Source: Marasmius tenuissimus
Lineage: Eukaryota > Basidiomycota > Agaricomycetes > Agaricales > Marasmiaceae
Assembly: GCA_029532415.1 (NCBI GenBank)
Contig: JAQOTA010000069.1
Location: forward strand, 2,852,001-2,916,000
DNA length: 64,000 bases
Direction: 5' to 3'
The notes under the pieces were generated by a model that was not told the origin of the DNA, did not search any database, and saw only the letters and a program-made list of their open reading frames with translations. A program made the translations under genes and the position numbers. Positions 45,138-55,457 of this stretch are shown piece after piece; positions within the stretch are counted from its first letter, which is position 1; each line of letters opens with the position of its first letter.

Positions 45138-46638
45138 TCATTGGTTCTCTGTTGCCCTGACCCAGAATTGAACCTCTTCTGCCAATGACGCCACAAAGTC
45201 CTCCGTAGTCTTCTTTGGCTTCCAACCCAACCTCTTCGCATTGTTGCCTACAAATCGCGAGTTGCTACTAAGCAAAGCACGGATAAATTTTCCCTAAGCA
45301 AATAATGAGCAAGAACCACGTATGTCGGAAGGATCCATTCAGGTACCATGGGACCAAAATACTCCGTAGCCTCCTCCTCTGTAAACGGTGTCGGCTCAGT
45401 ACTCTTTACCTTCCCCAAGTCGAACAGAATTCTCGAAGTCTCCTTATAATGTTGATGGCCCTTGCTTTCCTCTGCGCCGAGGAAGAAGTAACCTTCTCTC
45501 CCGTGGGGCACATCTTTGGACTTCGATTGATCGACAACGGATTTGAACAGTAGCTCGTAGAAATCGGTCACTAAAGAGACCTCGAGTCAAACATCACTAA
45601 TGAAACGTGTCCCAAGAACTCAACTTACGGTCATCGATGTGGACATGCGACCAGAGGTTTTCTCCTTTGCCGATCGTGATCCCATAACCTCGCTTGATCG
45701 ATGTAGGGATGAGTATCTTGAATACAATTGTTCTTGGGTTCGATATTCCGGCATCAACGAGAGGGTGACGAGCTCCGTCGTAAATAATACCCGGAGACAC
45801 GATGTAGGTCTTAGTGTATCCTGTGTAAGAGGCTGAATGAGTGTAATCTGACGATCCCAATGGTGATATCAAGAACCTTCTTCATCTGCATCCAGGACCT
45901 TGAGCTCAACTGGACGGTGAGGTGCATTGGGCGGGATAGACTCTAACTGTTCTAGGTTTGTGTCGTCAAATATGGTGTCGCTTGCGTACTCGCCAATGGC
46001 TGAGTCTGAAATGACGGCTGTCGGTAGAGAAAGAACTCAGAGGACAGCGCGAATTAGACCCAAGGCTTACGACGAACCTGCTCCGGACTGGTATGGGCCA
46101 GAATTGCTCCGACTTTAGTGGTACAAGATGATTACTAGATAGAGCGAAACTTACAGTATGAATCAGAATTGGCTGTCTTCCTGTGGCCTCGAAACGCTTC
46201 CTCATGCCCTTGTTGATTCCCTCTGCAGCGTTGAGGTCATCACAGTCAGCCTAGGCCCAAGTAACAGAATGGTTAGTCTTGAGTCGAACGAGGCACCATG
46301 AAGCAAAGCTCACCGCCGTTAGAATGACATCAGCCTCCTTGGCCTCTTTCTCTATCAATTCCACGTCCGAATGCGAGCCGACAACGGCCTTGACACCGAG
46401 CTCTTCAAGTTTCTTCGCCTTGTCAGCGCTCCGAACGACCGCTCGGAATTCGTACTTTGATTGGGAGTCTGGAAGATTGAGCAAGCGGTACAGAACACTA
46501 CCGCCGATGTAGCCTAGAATGAAAAGCATTGTGTGAGCTATGCTTCGGTTGTTGAGGATGTAAGACACTTCACTCCCCTGTTGCGCCGGTAATGAGGACG
46601 ACCAGCCTTGCTTGCTTGGATTGAGGTAGGGAGGACAT
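45138..46638 (-). CDS. NmrA-like NAD(P)-binding protein, copy 3
   Basis: The ATG at 46638 gives MSSLPQSKQARLVVLITGAT, and after an intron GYIGGSVLYRLLNLPDSQSK, AVVRSADKAKKLEELGVKAV, ADVILTA, DCDDLNAAEGINKGMRKRFE, RPILIHT, the 10-nt micro-exon (46087-46078), VISDSAIGEYASDTIFDD, VSPGIIYDGARHPLVDAGIS, IKRGYGITIGKGENLW, DFYELLFKSVVDQS and NSRFVGNNAKRLGWKPKKT, with stop at 45138. The coding exons are intact, but the first intron starts GGGAGTG where the other copies have GTAAAG or GTAGGT after GCAACAG. That is GT changed to GG at the donor, so correct splicing of exon 1 is doubtful. The gene is therefore either newly disabled or uses another donor. It is convergent with F-box copy A. Function as for copy 2. 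Confidence 0.65.
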
Positions 46639-48157
46639 GCTCAAGTGATATGAAACCTAGTACATCCCGCGACGCTATTTATACTGTTTCCCGATCCGGG
46701 AATTCAGTAGTGTGTTGAGCATGACAAAAGATGTTTGTAAGGGGTCAGGGTGGAGAAAACCCGTCGCTGTCGGGAAATGGTGAATGATCCTCCTTGAGAA
46801 CACGGATGATTAAGACCAGGGATAGACAATGAGGGGGAAACTAAGCAAGATCGTGCGAATGTATATCGCATTAAGGCAACCAGGGCTGTTGAATGCGAGC
46901 ATGCCAGGCGTTACTAGTAAACGACTTGGAAAGCCGAAGACGGCGTAACTCGGTCCAATTGACGCGTACACCCGGCCAGTAAAGGCTTGATCTTACGGTG
47001 AACTCGGAAAACCTGCGACAGGTACTCAGGTTGAAAGTGGTTGTATTGTCGATCAATCGCACGGTCAAGATTAGATGATTCTTCATTCATAGTCCAAAGG
47101 TGGAATAGTCTCTACATATAGGGAAGAGTCAGCAACTTCACACAAGAACCTGAACGAGTGTGCGTACCTTTTCATACTTCTCCTATGAGAGGCATTAGCA
47201 TTTAACGCCCATGGGCGAGACCAGAAGCAAGTTATCAAAAAGAGAAGCAGACTCGAGATCACAAAGACCTGAGAGAAAGAGGGTGGATGTCCGAGGAGTG
47301 GAGGACGCTTATCGGACTAGCTCCGGCTCAAGGGCCGGTCGTGCGGTTGATCAATCCCGCGGTCAAAATTAGATTAGTCATATGGTTGAAGAGGCAAGAT
47401 CCTTCGGTCTCTTCCTCCAACACCATGACCGCGCCGATTTTCAACATCAGAGTTTTGACGCATTCAGAAGGCTGTAAGCATCTGATAATAACTTCAAGAT
47501 ACTTGCACTAACACCCTCTCAACCCAGACTTCTGAATCCATGAATTTTCTAAGCAATCGACCGACGACGGAAGACGGACCTTGAACTCATACATTCAGGA
47601 TCACTTGACCAACCATCAGCCAGTCGGGGAATTCTCGCGAGAGTGTATGAGGTGATCTCACTCAATAGATGTTTGTTTAGAGAAGAAAGTGACGCAGCTT
47701 CGCATCTCATTCTTCAAATGACCGCCATGACCATGACACCCTCCAGAAAACAGTATGACAAAAATAACTCTGCTAGAACCGCAAGATGAAGAAATTTCGC
47801 TTTGAGGGTTGGTTTGTGATTGTGTGCAGGTGAAGCTTTGTACTCGAGGACTGTGGGAGCACTGTGCGTACTCGACGTCGGCTATCTTTTTCTTGGATGA
47901 GGCTCATAACCTGTTCTTCTATGCTCCAGGCTCAGGGATCAAGCCAGTGAGTCCTGGGTACAAAGGGGCCTCAAGTTCCTAAAGAAGGCATTACTTTCCT
48001 GTTGCCACAGCGAACCACAGCTCTTCCCGCTCGACCTTCGTGTGCCTACCTCAATCGCTCCATCCACATGCTCACGGGGTCAGTCATTTCGCCTTTCAAG
48101 ATTTAAAAGAGACCGAGCTCACTCAGAAGGGTCGTCAGAATTTCCCTCAAAATCGAA
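46639..48157. other. Intergenic region, nothing recognised
   Basis: 1.5 kb between NmrA-like copy 3 (minus) and the arabinofuranosidase (plus). Frames are short; it presumably holds both promoters. Confidence 0.5.
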
Positions 48158-51100
48158 ATGTGGGGCTACTCTGTCAGCTTTGCATTATTAGCTCTCGTTG
48201 CGACCCAGGTCGGGGTCGATGCTCAGACGACTACAGTTACGGTCAGCGCGAATTCCGCTCATCCCATTCCGACTACGCTCTGTGAGTCGAAATCTTCGTT
48301 TCTCTTCACTTCAACCTGCTTATGATCCATGACTCCAGGGGGACAGATGTTCGAGGTAAGACTATCGTCTGCGCACTGATAATGGATGGCTCAAGAAACT
48401 CGTCCCCTTCGATCCTCACAGGATATAAGTGTACGTCACTCCCTTGCCTCCGATTCTACGTTGTTCAAAATTTCACACATGTTATTATTAGCATGTATGT
48501 ATCCATGATGCCTCCCCTTCGATTTGACCCTGACAGCGGCTGTCATATGTCACAGAGTGGGGACGGAGGGCTGTACGCAGAACGTCAGTCATAGAGTCGT
48601 CTTTCGACCACAAACGATCTAACTGAAGGCCCCTGTAGTCCTTCAAAATCGCGCATTTCAGCTAGTCACGCCGGGTATGTTTTCCTATACTCCGGTGTCT
48701 TCTTCATTCTATTTACAGCGAGGCTTAAGGCAGTGCCACTGCTCTCAATCCTTGGAGTGCTGTGAATGGTGCACAAATTTCCGTCGTCAAAGATACCGTG
48801 CCCGTATCTAGCGCCCTTCCGAATTCGCTAAATTTCGTGGCACCGACCGGGGCTACTGGTCCCGTTGGACTACGGAACCCGGGCTTCTGGGGTGGGTAGC
48901 TCTATTCGTAGACCCGTTCTGTCCGTTTCTCAATTCACCTTCTCATGATTGCAGGTATCAAAGTAACATCCGGTTCTCAGTACACTGCATCCTTCTTCTA
49001 TCGCTTCCCTACCTCCTCCTCGTTCAACGGACCCGCTACGATCAGCCTGCAGTCTAGCTCGGGACAAGTCCTGGGAAGTACGACCGTCAACCTATCCGGG
49101 AGTCAAACAAGCTGGAAACAAGTCACGGTGAATATTACTCCCCGCACTACCGCCAGCTCGACGAACAACACCTTTGTCGTCACGGTTGATGGACGTGCGG
49201 CAGCTGGGCAAACGATTCGATTCGCGTTATTTTCTTTGTTCCCGCCTACCTTCAAGGATAGGCCAAATGGCATGAGGCCGGACATCGCTGAGGTGCGGAA
49301 TCCATGATCTTGCCATATTGAGAGTCGCTAATTAGTGTGGTTTGAAGGCGCTGCAAGAGATGGGACCGAAATTCTTCAGGTTCCCCGGAGGGAACAATCT
49401 TGTATGTTCTACCTTCTCGCCTGATACAAGACGGTTCTTATTACTCTGAAAAGGAGGTACTTCAGGTTGCATCGAAGTCGTTTGGAGGGATTGACTGATC
49501 TTTTAACTCAAGGGGGAAATTCCTTCCCAACGATGGCAATGGAATAACACCGTTGGCCCGCTTCAGAATCGCCCCGGTACGCCTACTATGTTCGTTGTCA
49601 AACTGCTCAACTGATACATTTCTTGAGATAGGTCGGCTTGGGGACTGGGGCTACATCAATACCGAGTGAGCTTCATTAAATCCAACGTGAAACCATGTTC
49701 AGACTCTGCTTTTACTAGCGGCCTTGGTCTCTTCGAATACCTCCTGTGGTGCGAGGATCTCAACATGGAAGCTATCATGGCGATCTGGTCCGGTATGTCC
49801 TCCACCGGCAGACCTCTCACATGTTTTTTAGATTTATGGATTTCGTCAGGTTTCTCCCTACAAGGAGAATCCATCCCGCCAGAGAATCTTGGACCTTATA
49901 TCCAGCAGGCTGCGGATCAGGTTAGTCCCCGAGGTATCCCTGCTGTGTGCGTGCCTTCGCTCACAGCTCTGTTCTTGAGATCAACTTCGTTGTGGGTGAT
50001 CCCGCCAAGAGTGCTTCGGGTGCGTGTATAGTATATTAATCATGGGCTGACCCGCTCATTATACTTCTCCGTTATCAGCTGCTCTCCGTGCATCCCTCGG
50101 GCACCCAGCACCGTTCAAGCTAACACATGTCGAGGTTGGAAACGAGGTACGAGGATTCCGCGCCACGAAATTCGGTTCATACAGTTGAACGTCTTTTTGA
50201 TAGGAATTTTTCGCCGCTGATACGTGAGCTCCTTCTGTTATTTCCTGTCGGCGCTTTAGATCGAAAACCAATGATTTTAGGTACCCTGGGCGTTGGACAG
50301 CCATGGTAACAGCGTTGCAAGCTCAGTTCCCTAACCTGAGTAAGTCCAGTTTGGATAGGATCATTACGGTATTCAAGGCATGTAATTCCAATAGGATTCA
50401 TGGCAACTTCGAATGTGCAAGATCCGCCGTTAACGCCTACTCCCGTCGAGTGGGATTTGCATGTGTACCAGACGCCCTGTGAGTGAGATCGTTTCCAGGA
50501 CCGTTGACACGTTAACCTAATAACTCTGCTCGACGTTTTGCAGCATGGTTCTTCCAGAACGCGTTCCAATACGACGACTTTGAGCGTAATGGCACGAAGT
50601 ACTTTGAGGTTGGTACCATCGTTGTCTTATAATCCGGGTGTTAGACCGTTACTGAAATCTTGCTCGCTCGAACTCGCTAGGGCGAATACGCGGCAATTTC
50701 TTTGAACTCAAGTGATATCTTTGGGACGCCTGCAACTGGTCGCCTTCTTTTCCCGACCATGCAAAGTAGGTATCCATCCGCCTATCAAGCGATCGGCATC
50801 CATGATATTAAATTCCTTGATTTAGGTGCATCTGGAGAAGCCTGTTTCATGACGGGGTTGGAGAGTGAGCACCATTCTGATCCCATCTTCGCTACAAGTA
50901 CGCCTCTGACTTTTATAATATAGGAAATAGTGATATTGTCTTCGCGGCAGCATATGCACCACTATTGAACGTACGTCGCTGGCTTTCATCTGAATTAGCA
51001 ACTAAAGATTGATAATCACGAAACCTCAGCACGTCAACAATTCTCAATGGGTATGTCCGAACCTTCGTAATCTCGTACTTCAGAGATACTGACCAAGGCT

Positions 51101-51683
51101 TGGGCAATCAGACACCGAACCTCGTCAGCTTCGAGTACGTAGATTGATCTCTTATTCGTCAATCTTGAGAAGTTCTGATGAACTCTGTACTAATAGCGCC
51201 GCGAACGTCTACCGTTCAACGAGCTTCCACGTTCAAAAGGTATGTGAGCCTATCTTCTAGCTGCTCAACGATACATACGTCGCCTTTCAGCTTTTCTCGC
51301 GTAACCGAGGGGACTCTTACCTTCCCAGTACCCTTCCTTCCCGAAATGACAGCCTCCACTGGAGTGTTGCGCGCAGCGGAAGTACGGGTGTCATCATCAA
51401 GGTTCGTGGAGACATATCTCAACGAGTGTTGATATTGAGGATGTTACATCAATAGGTCGCGAATGGGGGCATCGAAGCCAGATCGCTGACTTTCCAATTG
51501 CCGTTCAACAATGTTGCAACTTCGGGTACACTTCAGCTTTTGGCGGGTGCTCAAAATGTCAGCAACTCACCTGCCACGCCAAATGCTGTGGCGCCAAAGA
51601 ATTCGACGATAGCGATAGGAAAGACGTTTGAGTATCAGGCGCCGGCGTTTAGTGTCGGGGTAATTACTTTTAGTGCTTCCTAG
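48158..51683 (+). CDS. GH51 alpha-L-arabinofuranosidase, secreted
   Basis: The ATG at 48158 opens a signal peptide (MWGYSVSFALLALVATQVGV, cleaved near DAQ). Many short exons follow: TTVTVSANSAHPIPTTL, WGQMFEDIS, GDGGLYAELLQNRAFQ, the jelly-roll stretch GIKVTSGSQYTASFFYRFP, PTFKDRPNGMRPDIAE, MGPKFFRFPGGNNL, GDWGYINT, WCEDLNMEAIMAIWS, THVEVGNE followed by EFFAADTY, VEWDLHVYQTP, FERNGTKYFEGEYAAISLNS, FAAAYAPLLNHVNNSQWTPN and HWSVARSGSTGVIIKVANG, ending SVGVITFSAS before the stop at 51681. NE in VEVGNE fits the acid/base glutamate, and the Glu in FEGEYA fits the nucleophile region, as in fungal GH51 enzymes. It would release arabinose from arabinan and arabinoxylan outside the cell. About 18 introns are implied; no frame break was found where I checked. 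Sugar carriers lie 15 kb upstream. Confidence 0.85.
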
Positions 51684-51909
51684 GGCTCTAAGATAATGTA
51701 GTCTCTTACTATCAAGTTGTTTCTGACGAATGGGGAATTCTAACGACATAAAGGAGTTCCGCTTTGAACCGTGCTCGACGCTCATGACTGATTTCCACTT
51801 CGGAAAGTGTGCAGAGTATGCGATCTTGTGGGTCGTTTTTATTGACAACAAACACGAAGCGATCGTATATCTCCCTTCATCGGGAAAAAGGAATACTTTT
51901 TAACCACAA

Positions 51910-51999
51910 GGGCCTGACCGGGAATTGAACCCGGGACCTCCTCGAAATTTCCGTCGCGGACAGCCCTAACAAGGAATCATACTACTAGACCATCAGGCC
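51910..51999 (-). tRNA. tRNA-Pro(AGG) with an 18-nt intron
   Basis: On the minus strand GGCCTGA pairs with TCAGGCC as a 7-bp acceptor stem. The D arm is GGTCTAGTAGTATGA, and the T arm is CCGGG-TTCAATT-CCCGG (B box GGTTCAATTCC). The anticodon stem CCTTG/CGAGG encloses T-T-AGG-G...T. The 18-nt intron (51963-51946) sits one base 3' of the anticodon, the canonical position. The anticodon AGG is at 51967-51965. Mature length is 72 nt including the discriminator base. The sequence closely resembles fungal tRNA-Pro, and nothing suggests a pseudogene. Confidence 0.93.
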
Positions 52000-52494
52000 G
52001 ATGTTTTCGTCCGCGAGCTCGGTTGTGTGGTTCCAAGTAAAGGGCACTTGTCCATGGTTATTGTACATGCAGCTGCGGTTTCCGCACACCGAGCGATCGA
52101 TCAACATACATGCCGGGAAAATTCGGAGCAAACAATCTAAAGCCTTGCTCTAGTCGTTCAAAATGCAGACTCCGCGATGTATAACGACTCGATGAGGTAA
52201 CCTAGTATGAGATGTCCATACGAGGACCTGTTAATAAGTACCTTCAAGGGGTGCTCTGGAGACACACGATAGGTCCTTATGACCTCTGATGAGGAGAAGG
52301 CCAATCCTCCGTAGTCTTGTTTGTCCGGGACACGAAGGTGATCACTTGTAAGTAACCTGCGTCGCGACTCGTGGTTGATCACGCCGTGAGAGTCAGTCAC
52401 GTGCACGATACATGAGGCTTCTTGCCTTGAAAAGGGTTAGGGTTTGACCTTGCCCTTCTCAACAGTCATCTCGACGTGCTGCTAGATATTACCT
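52000..52494. other. Intergenic region upstream of F-box copy B
   Basis: It contains GGTTAGGGTTTGACCT near 52435, identical to the element upstream of F-box copy A, showing that the duplication included promoter sequence. No gene was seen. Confidence 0.5.
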
Positions 52495-54279
52495 ATGGCC
52501 ACACAGGATCATTTACTGACAAAAGGCTCCTTCGGTGGGTGTATTGCTCATATCATCAGAAGCAAACTTTCTTATCCATGTATGCCAGATGGTATTTTTG
52601 ACTATACCGTTCCTAAACCTCGCTGCGAGCTTCCCGAAATCCACCCAGATATATCGACTCAGCTACGCAGCCTACATCCCATTTTTGTTGATACCGACCA
52701 ACTCAACAAGTTCCAGCATGACGCTTGTATCGAAGCCCAGACCTACGACCGGCTTATTCGTGTTCTTGAAACCAGACTACTTGAAGCCAAGGTGATGCGA
52801 AGCAATCTTCAGGAAAAATCAGCACAGGTTTCATCTTTACTTTCACCAGTTCGGCGGCTTCCTACAGAATTTATTCGGGAGATATTTATCCTTGCAGTCG
52901 GTGATGCAAAAGACAACATGTTCGGCTCGTGTTCAAAGTGGGAGTCGAGAACACTCGATATCAGCGCAGTTTGCCATCGCTGGAGAATTATAGCGCTAGA
53001 TACTCCAGAGCTTTGGGATCGCTTCTCTGTCGACCTGGATACAAGAGCTCAAGCACCGCTTGAGCTTTTCCTTTCGCGCTCCAGGGAGTCTCCGTTATCA
53101 ATCACCATTACACAGACAGACGACGACATTGTAGATTTCACTCTCGCAACGCAACTCATAGCACATGCTTCACGGTGGTCATCTCTGGATCATCATTACC
53201 TAGATGAACGAATCCGCCACATCATCACAGAAGAGGTTTCTGACCTTCCCATTCTGCAATACGTGACTTGCTGTGCACAAGGGAGGAGCTTCCCAGTAGA
53301 GCTCAGTGAACAGTTGCGGCGATGCTCTCTATTGAATACGCTGGTCGTTCGATATGGTGACTCCAGCCAGATCCTCGTCCCCTCTCTCCCCTCCGATCAC
53401 ATCATGAATCTCAAAATCCAATGTCGGCACAGTGGCGCCTTGAAGGCTTCCTTGGAGATGCTAAGGTCGTATGCCGATAATGTCAAGACGATCACATACT
53501 CGTCTACCCCTACCAAAGAGGATTATTCCCATGTATCCTCTGCCCAGCACGTATCCTTCGCCGAGCCGGTCAAGCCATTTGCGTGTAGGGACGTGTGGAG
53601 ATTCAGGGTCAACCTGTACAATCGGGACGGGATATATCGCCATCTAATGGATATATTTCAATCCCTCGAGCTTCCTTCATTGAGGGCGCTCTCTCTGATT
53701 GGGGATTGCGAAACCAATGGAACATTTGAGGGAGAGTGGCCAGCATACTCATTCAATCAGTTTGTTGGACGATCCAAGTGTACTTTGACGAAGTTCGTAT
53801 TGGACGGGATACCTATATCCGACACGGAACTCATAGCTGCCCTTCGACACTTCCCCTCCCTCGTAGAACTCATGATTATCGAGCTTTTCATGAATGAAGA
53901 CAATCTGCAGCCAGACAAATTAGTGCAGACGGTGACCAAGTTGCTGGTAGGGACAATGGTCACCACCCTGGCAGCCCATGGTCAGCCAGGAGATTGTACT
54001 CCAGCACCGTTCTTGCCAAAGCTAGAGATCCTGACACTTTTTGTTCATGCTCATTTCGACGCCGATGTTGAGTTCGTGAAGATGGTGCAATCTCGCTGGT
54101 ACACGGCCCGAAGCTCAGATTTGGAGGAACCTTCACACTTGAAACAATGCCGCATACGATCTGTGACACTTGGGGTTCAGGGCCGAGAAGTACAGGAGGC
54201 TATCTACGAGCCGCTTAAAGTCTGCGATGCGGAGGGGATGCGCGTTGTTGTGAAGGCGAACGGGAATTACATTGTTTGA
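52495..54279 (+). CDS. F-box protein, copy B
   Basis: A continuous frame of 594 codons from 52495. By comparison with copy A, a 54-nt intron at 52535-52588 (GTGGGT..CCAG) probably separates MATQDHLLTKGSF from DGIFDYTVPKPRCELPE. Because it is a multiple of three without stops, reading through is also possible. A coiled region (about residues 60-110) precedes the F-box-like core SLLSPVRRLPTEFIREIF with LDISAVCHRWRIIALDTPEL and WDRFSVDL. The rest is a degenerate leucine-rich-like region (LRRCSLLNTLVVRYG, LPSLRALSLIG, LRHFPSLVELMI, LPKLEILTLFVHAHFDAD) ending in MRVVVKANGNYIV. It is intact where copy A has a stop. F-box proteins bind Skp1 in SCF ubiquitin ligases through the N-terminal motif and bind targets with the rest; the target is unknown. 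It is convergent with NmrA-like copy 4. Confidence 0.8.
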   Translation: MATQDHLLTKGSFGGCIAHIIRSKLSYPCMPDGIFDYTVPKPRCELPEIHPDISTQLRSLHPIFVDTDQLNKFQHDACIEAQTYDRLIRVLETRLLEAKVMRSNLQEKSAQVSSLLSPVRRLPTEFIREIFILAVGDAKDNMFGSCSKWESRTLDISAVCHRWRIIALDTPELWDRFSVDLDTRAQAPLELFLSRSRESPLSITITQTDDDIVDFTLATQLIAHASRWSSLDHHYLDERIRHIITEEVSDLPILQYVTCCAQGRSFPVELSEQLRRCSLLNTLVVRYGDSSQILVPSLPSDHIMNLKIQCRHSGALKASLEMLRSYADNVKTITYSSTPTKEDYSHVSSAQHVSFAEPVKPFACRDVWRFRVNLYNRDGIYRHLMDIFQSLELPSLRALSLIGDCETNGTFEGEWPAYSFNQFVGRSKCTLTKFVLDGIPISDTELIAALRHFPSLVELMIIELFMNEDNLQPDKLVQTVTKLLVGTMVTTLAAHGQPGDCTPAPFLPKLEILTLFVHAHFDADVEFVKMVQSRWYTARSSDLEEPSHLKQCRIRSVTLGVQGREVQEAIYEPLKVCDAEGMRVVVKANGNYIV

Positions 54280-55457
54280 TAAGGTTCTTTAATCGAATCA
54301 AGTACGGGCCCTAGGTATCACCGGCTTTCAGACCTGTATTCTATTGAGACGTAATTTTGTCAAATTTACATGGAAATTAGGTGATAGCCCTGCCGGAGAA
54401 AGACCATTGCGCACAAGGGTATCGCTCGTAATCGCACTGACTGTCGTAGTCACGTCCTTATGGTCCCTCCATTACAGCTTGCTTGGAATGCTTCATTTGG
54501 TCCGAACCCATGCCATATTCTTTGACCATAGATGGGTTGTTCGATCTTTCTTGATTCTATGACTGGTGTCTTCTGGAATTTCTATAGTAGCTAGTCCATA
54601 TCTTCTCCAGGGAGGTACCATCGACACTAACTCATGCATGGACACTGGCCTCAACCTCAACCCGGCACAGATCACGACAAGCGTCAACACATTCCAAGGC
54701 ACCTATATTGTTTTTGCGATCAGTAATACCCTCATTCCTTCCCCCCAGATATCTATCAACCTATGGAACAATCTGGGTGGCTTGAAAGGTTCAACTCCAT
54801 GATTATGGCAAACCATTTGCCCCTATTATCCAAATCACTACTATGACACGGACAAACATACTCTCTTTTAGCTCCCACTTATTCCGGCCTGACTTTTGTA
54901 CGATGTAGAGATCAACCCATCTTTTAGGATGCAGCCAGTTTTCAGTTTAGCGGTAATTGCCGATCGAGACTATTCTACTTGCATACATATAGCATCGGAT
55001 CTGCCGTCGTCTCAGGTGTCTTCCGGAACGTCGGTGTATCAAGGCGGATACTCGACGAAGTGGTTGTAAGTGTCAACAATGAGCCAATACTAGTTCAGTC
55101 TGGGCTTACCGTCCGCCAGTCTTCCTGAAGTGAACGGAATATCTCGTGCGTTGAAAAGAGTGAACACTCAAGAAACACGAGGTTGGTGAGTATCGACTTG
55201 TTTTTGACGATCATTTTCGCCGAGCATAATACTCAGCAGTCTCCCATAGGAGCTCAGTCAGGAGAAAGCGGGCGCGGAAACCGTCCAGTCTGGAAGTACC
55301 ATATTTTTTGTGGGATAATATATAATTGGGTGCCAAAACACAATAAAATTTTCACAGGGAGTCGGGTAAAGATGTAGAGAAAACCGTGCGATAGAAATAA
55401 GCAAGGTAGTAGATCCGTGGGCCACGGGCCCTAGGCTAATACCGACGTTCATTCCTT
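54280..55457. other. Extra 1.2 kb between F-box copy B and NmrA-like copy 4
   Basis: The equivalent gap beside copy A is only 136 bp, so this is either an insertion here or a deletion there. A plus-strand frame at 54566-54802 (SIVASPYLLQGGTIDTNSC) and further pieces to about 55180 look like fragments of one protein but match no family I know. Confidence 0.4.
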
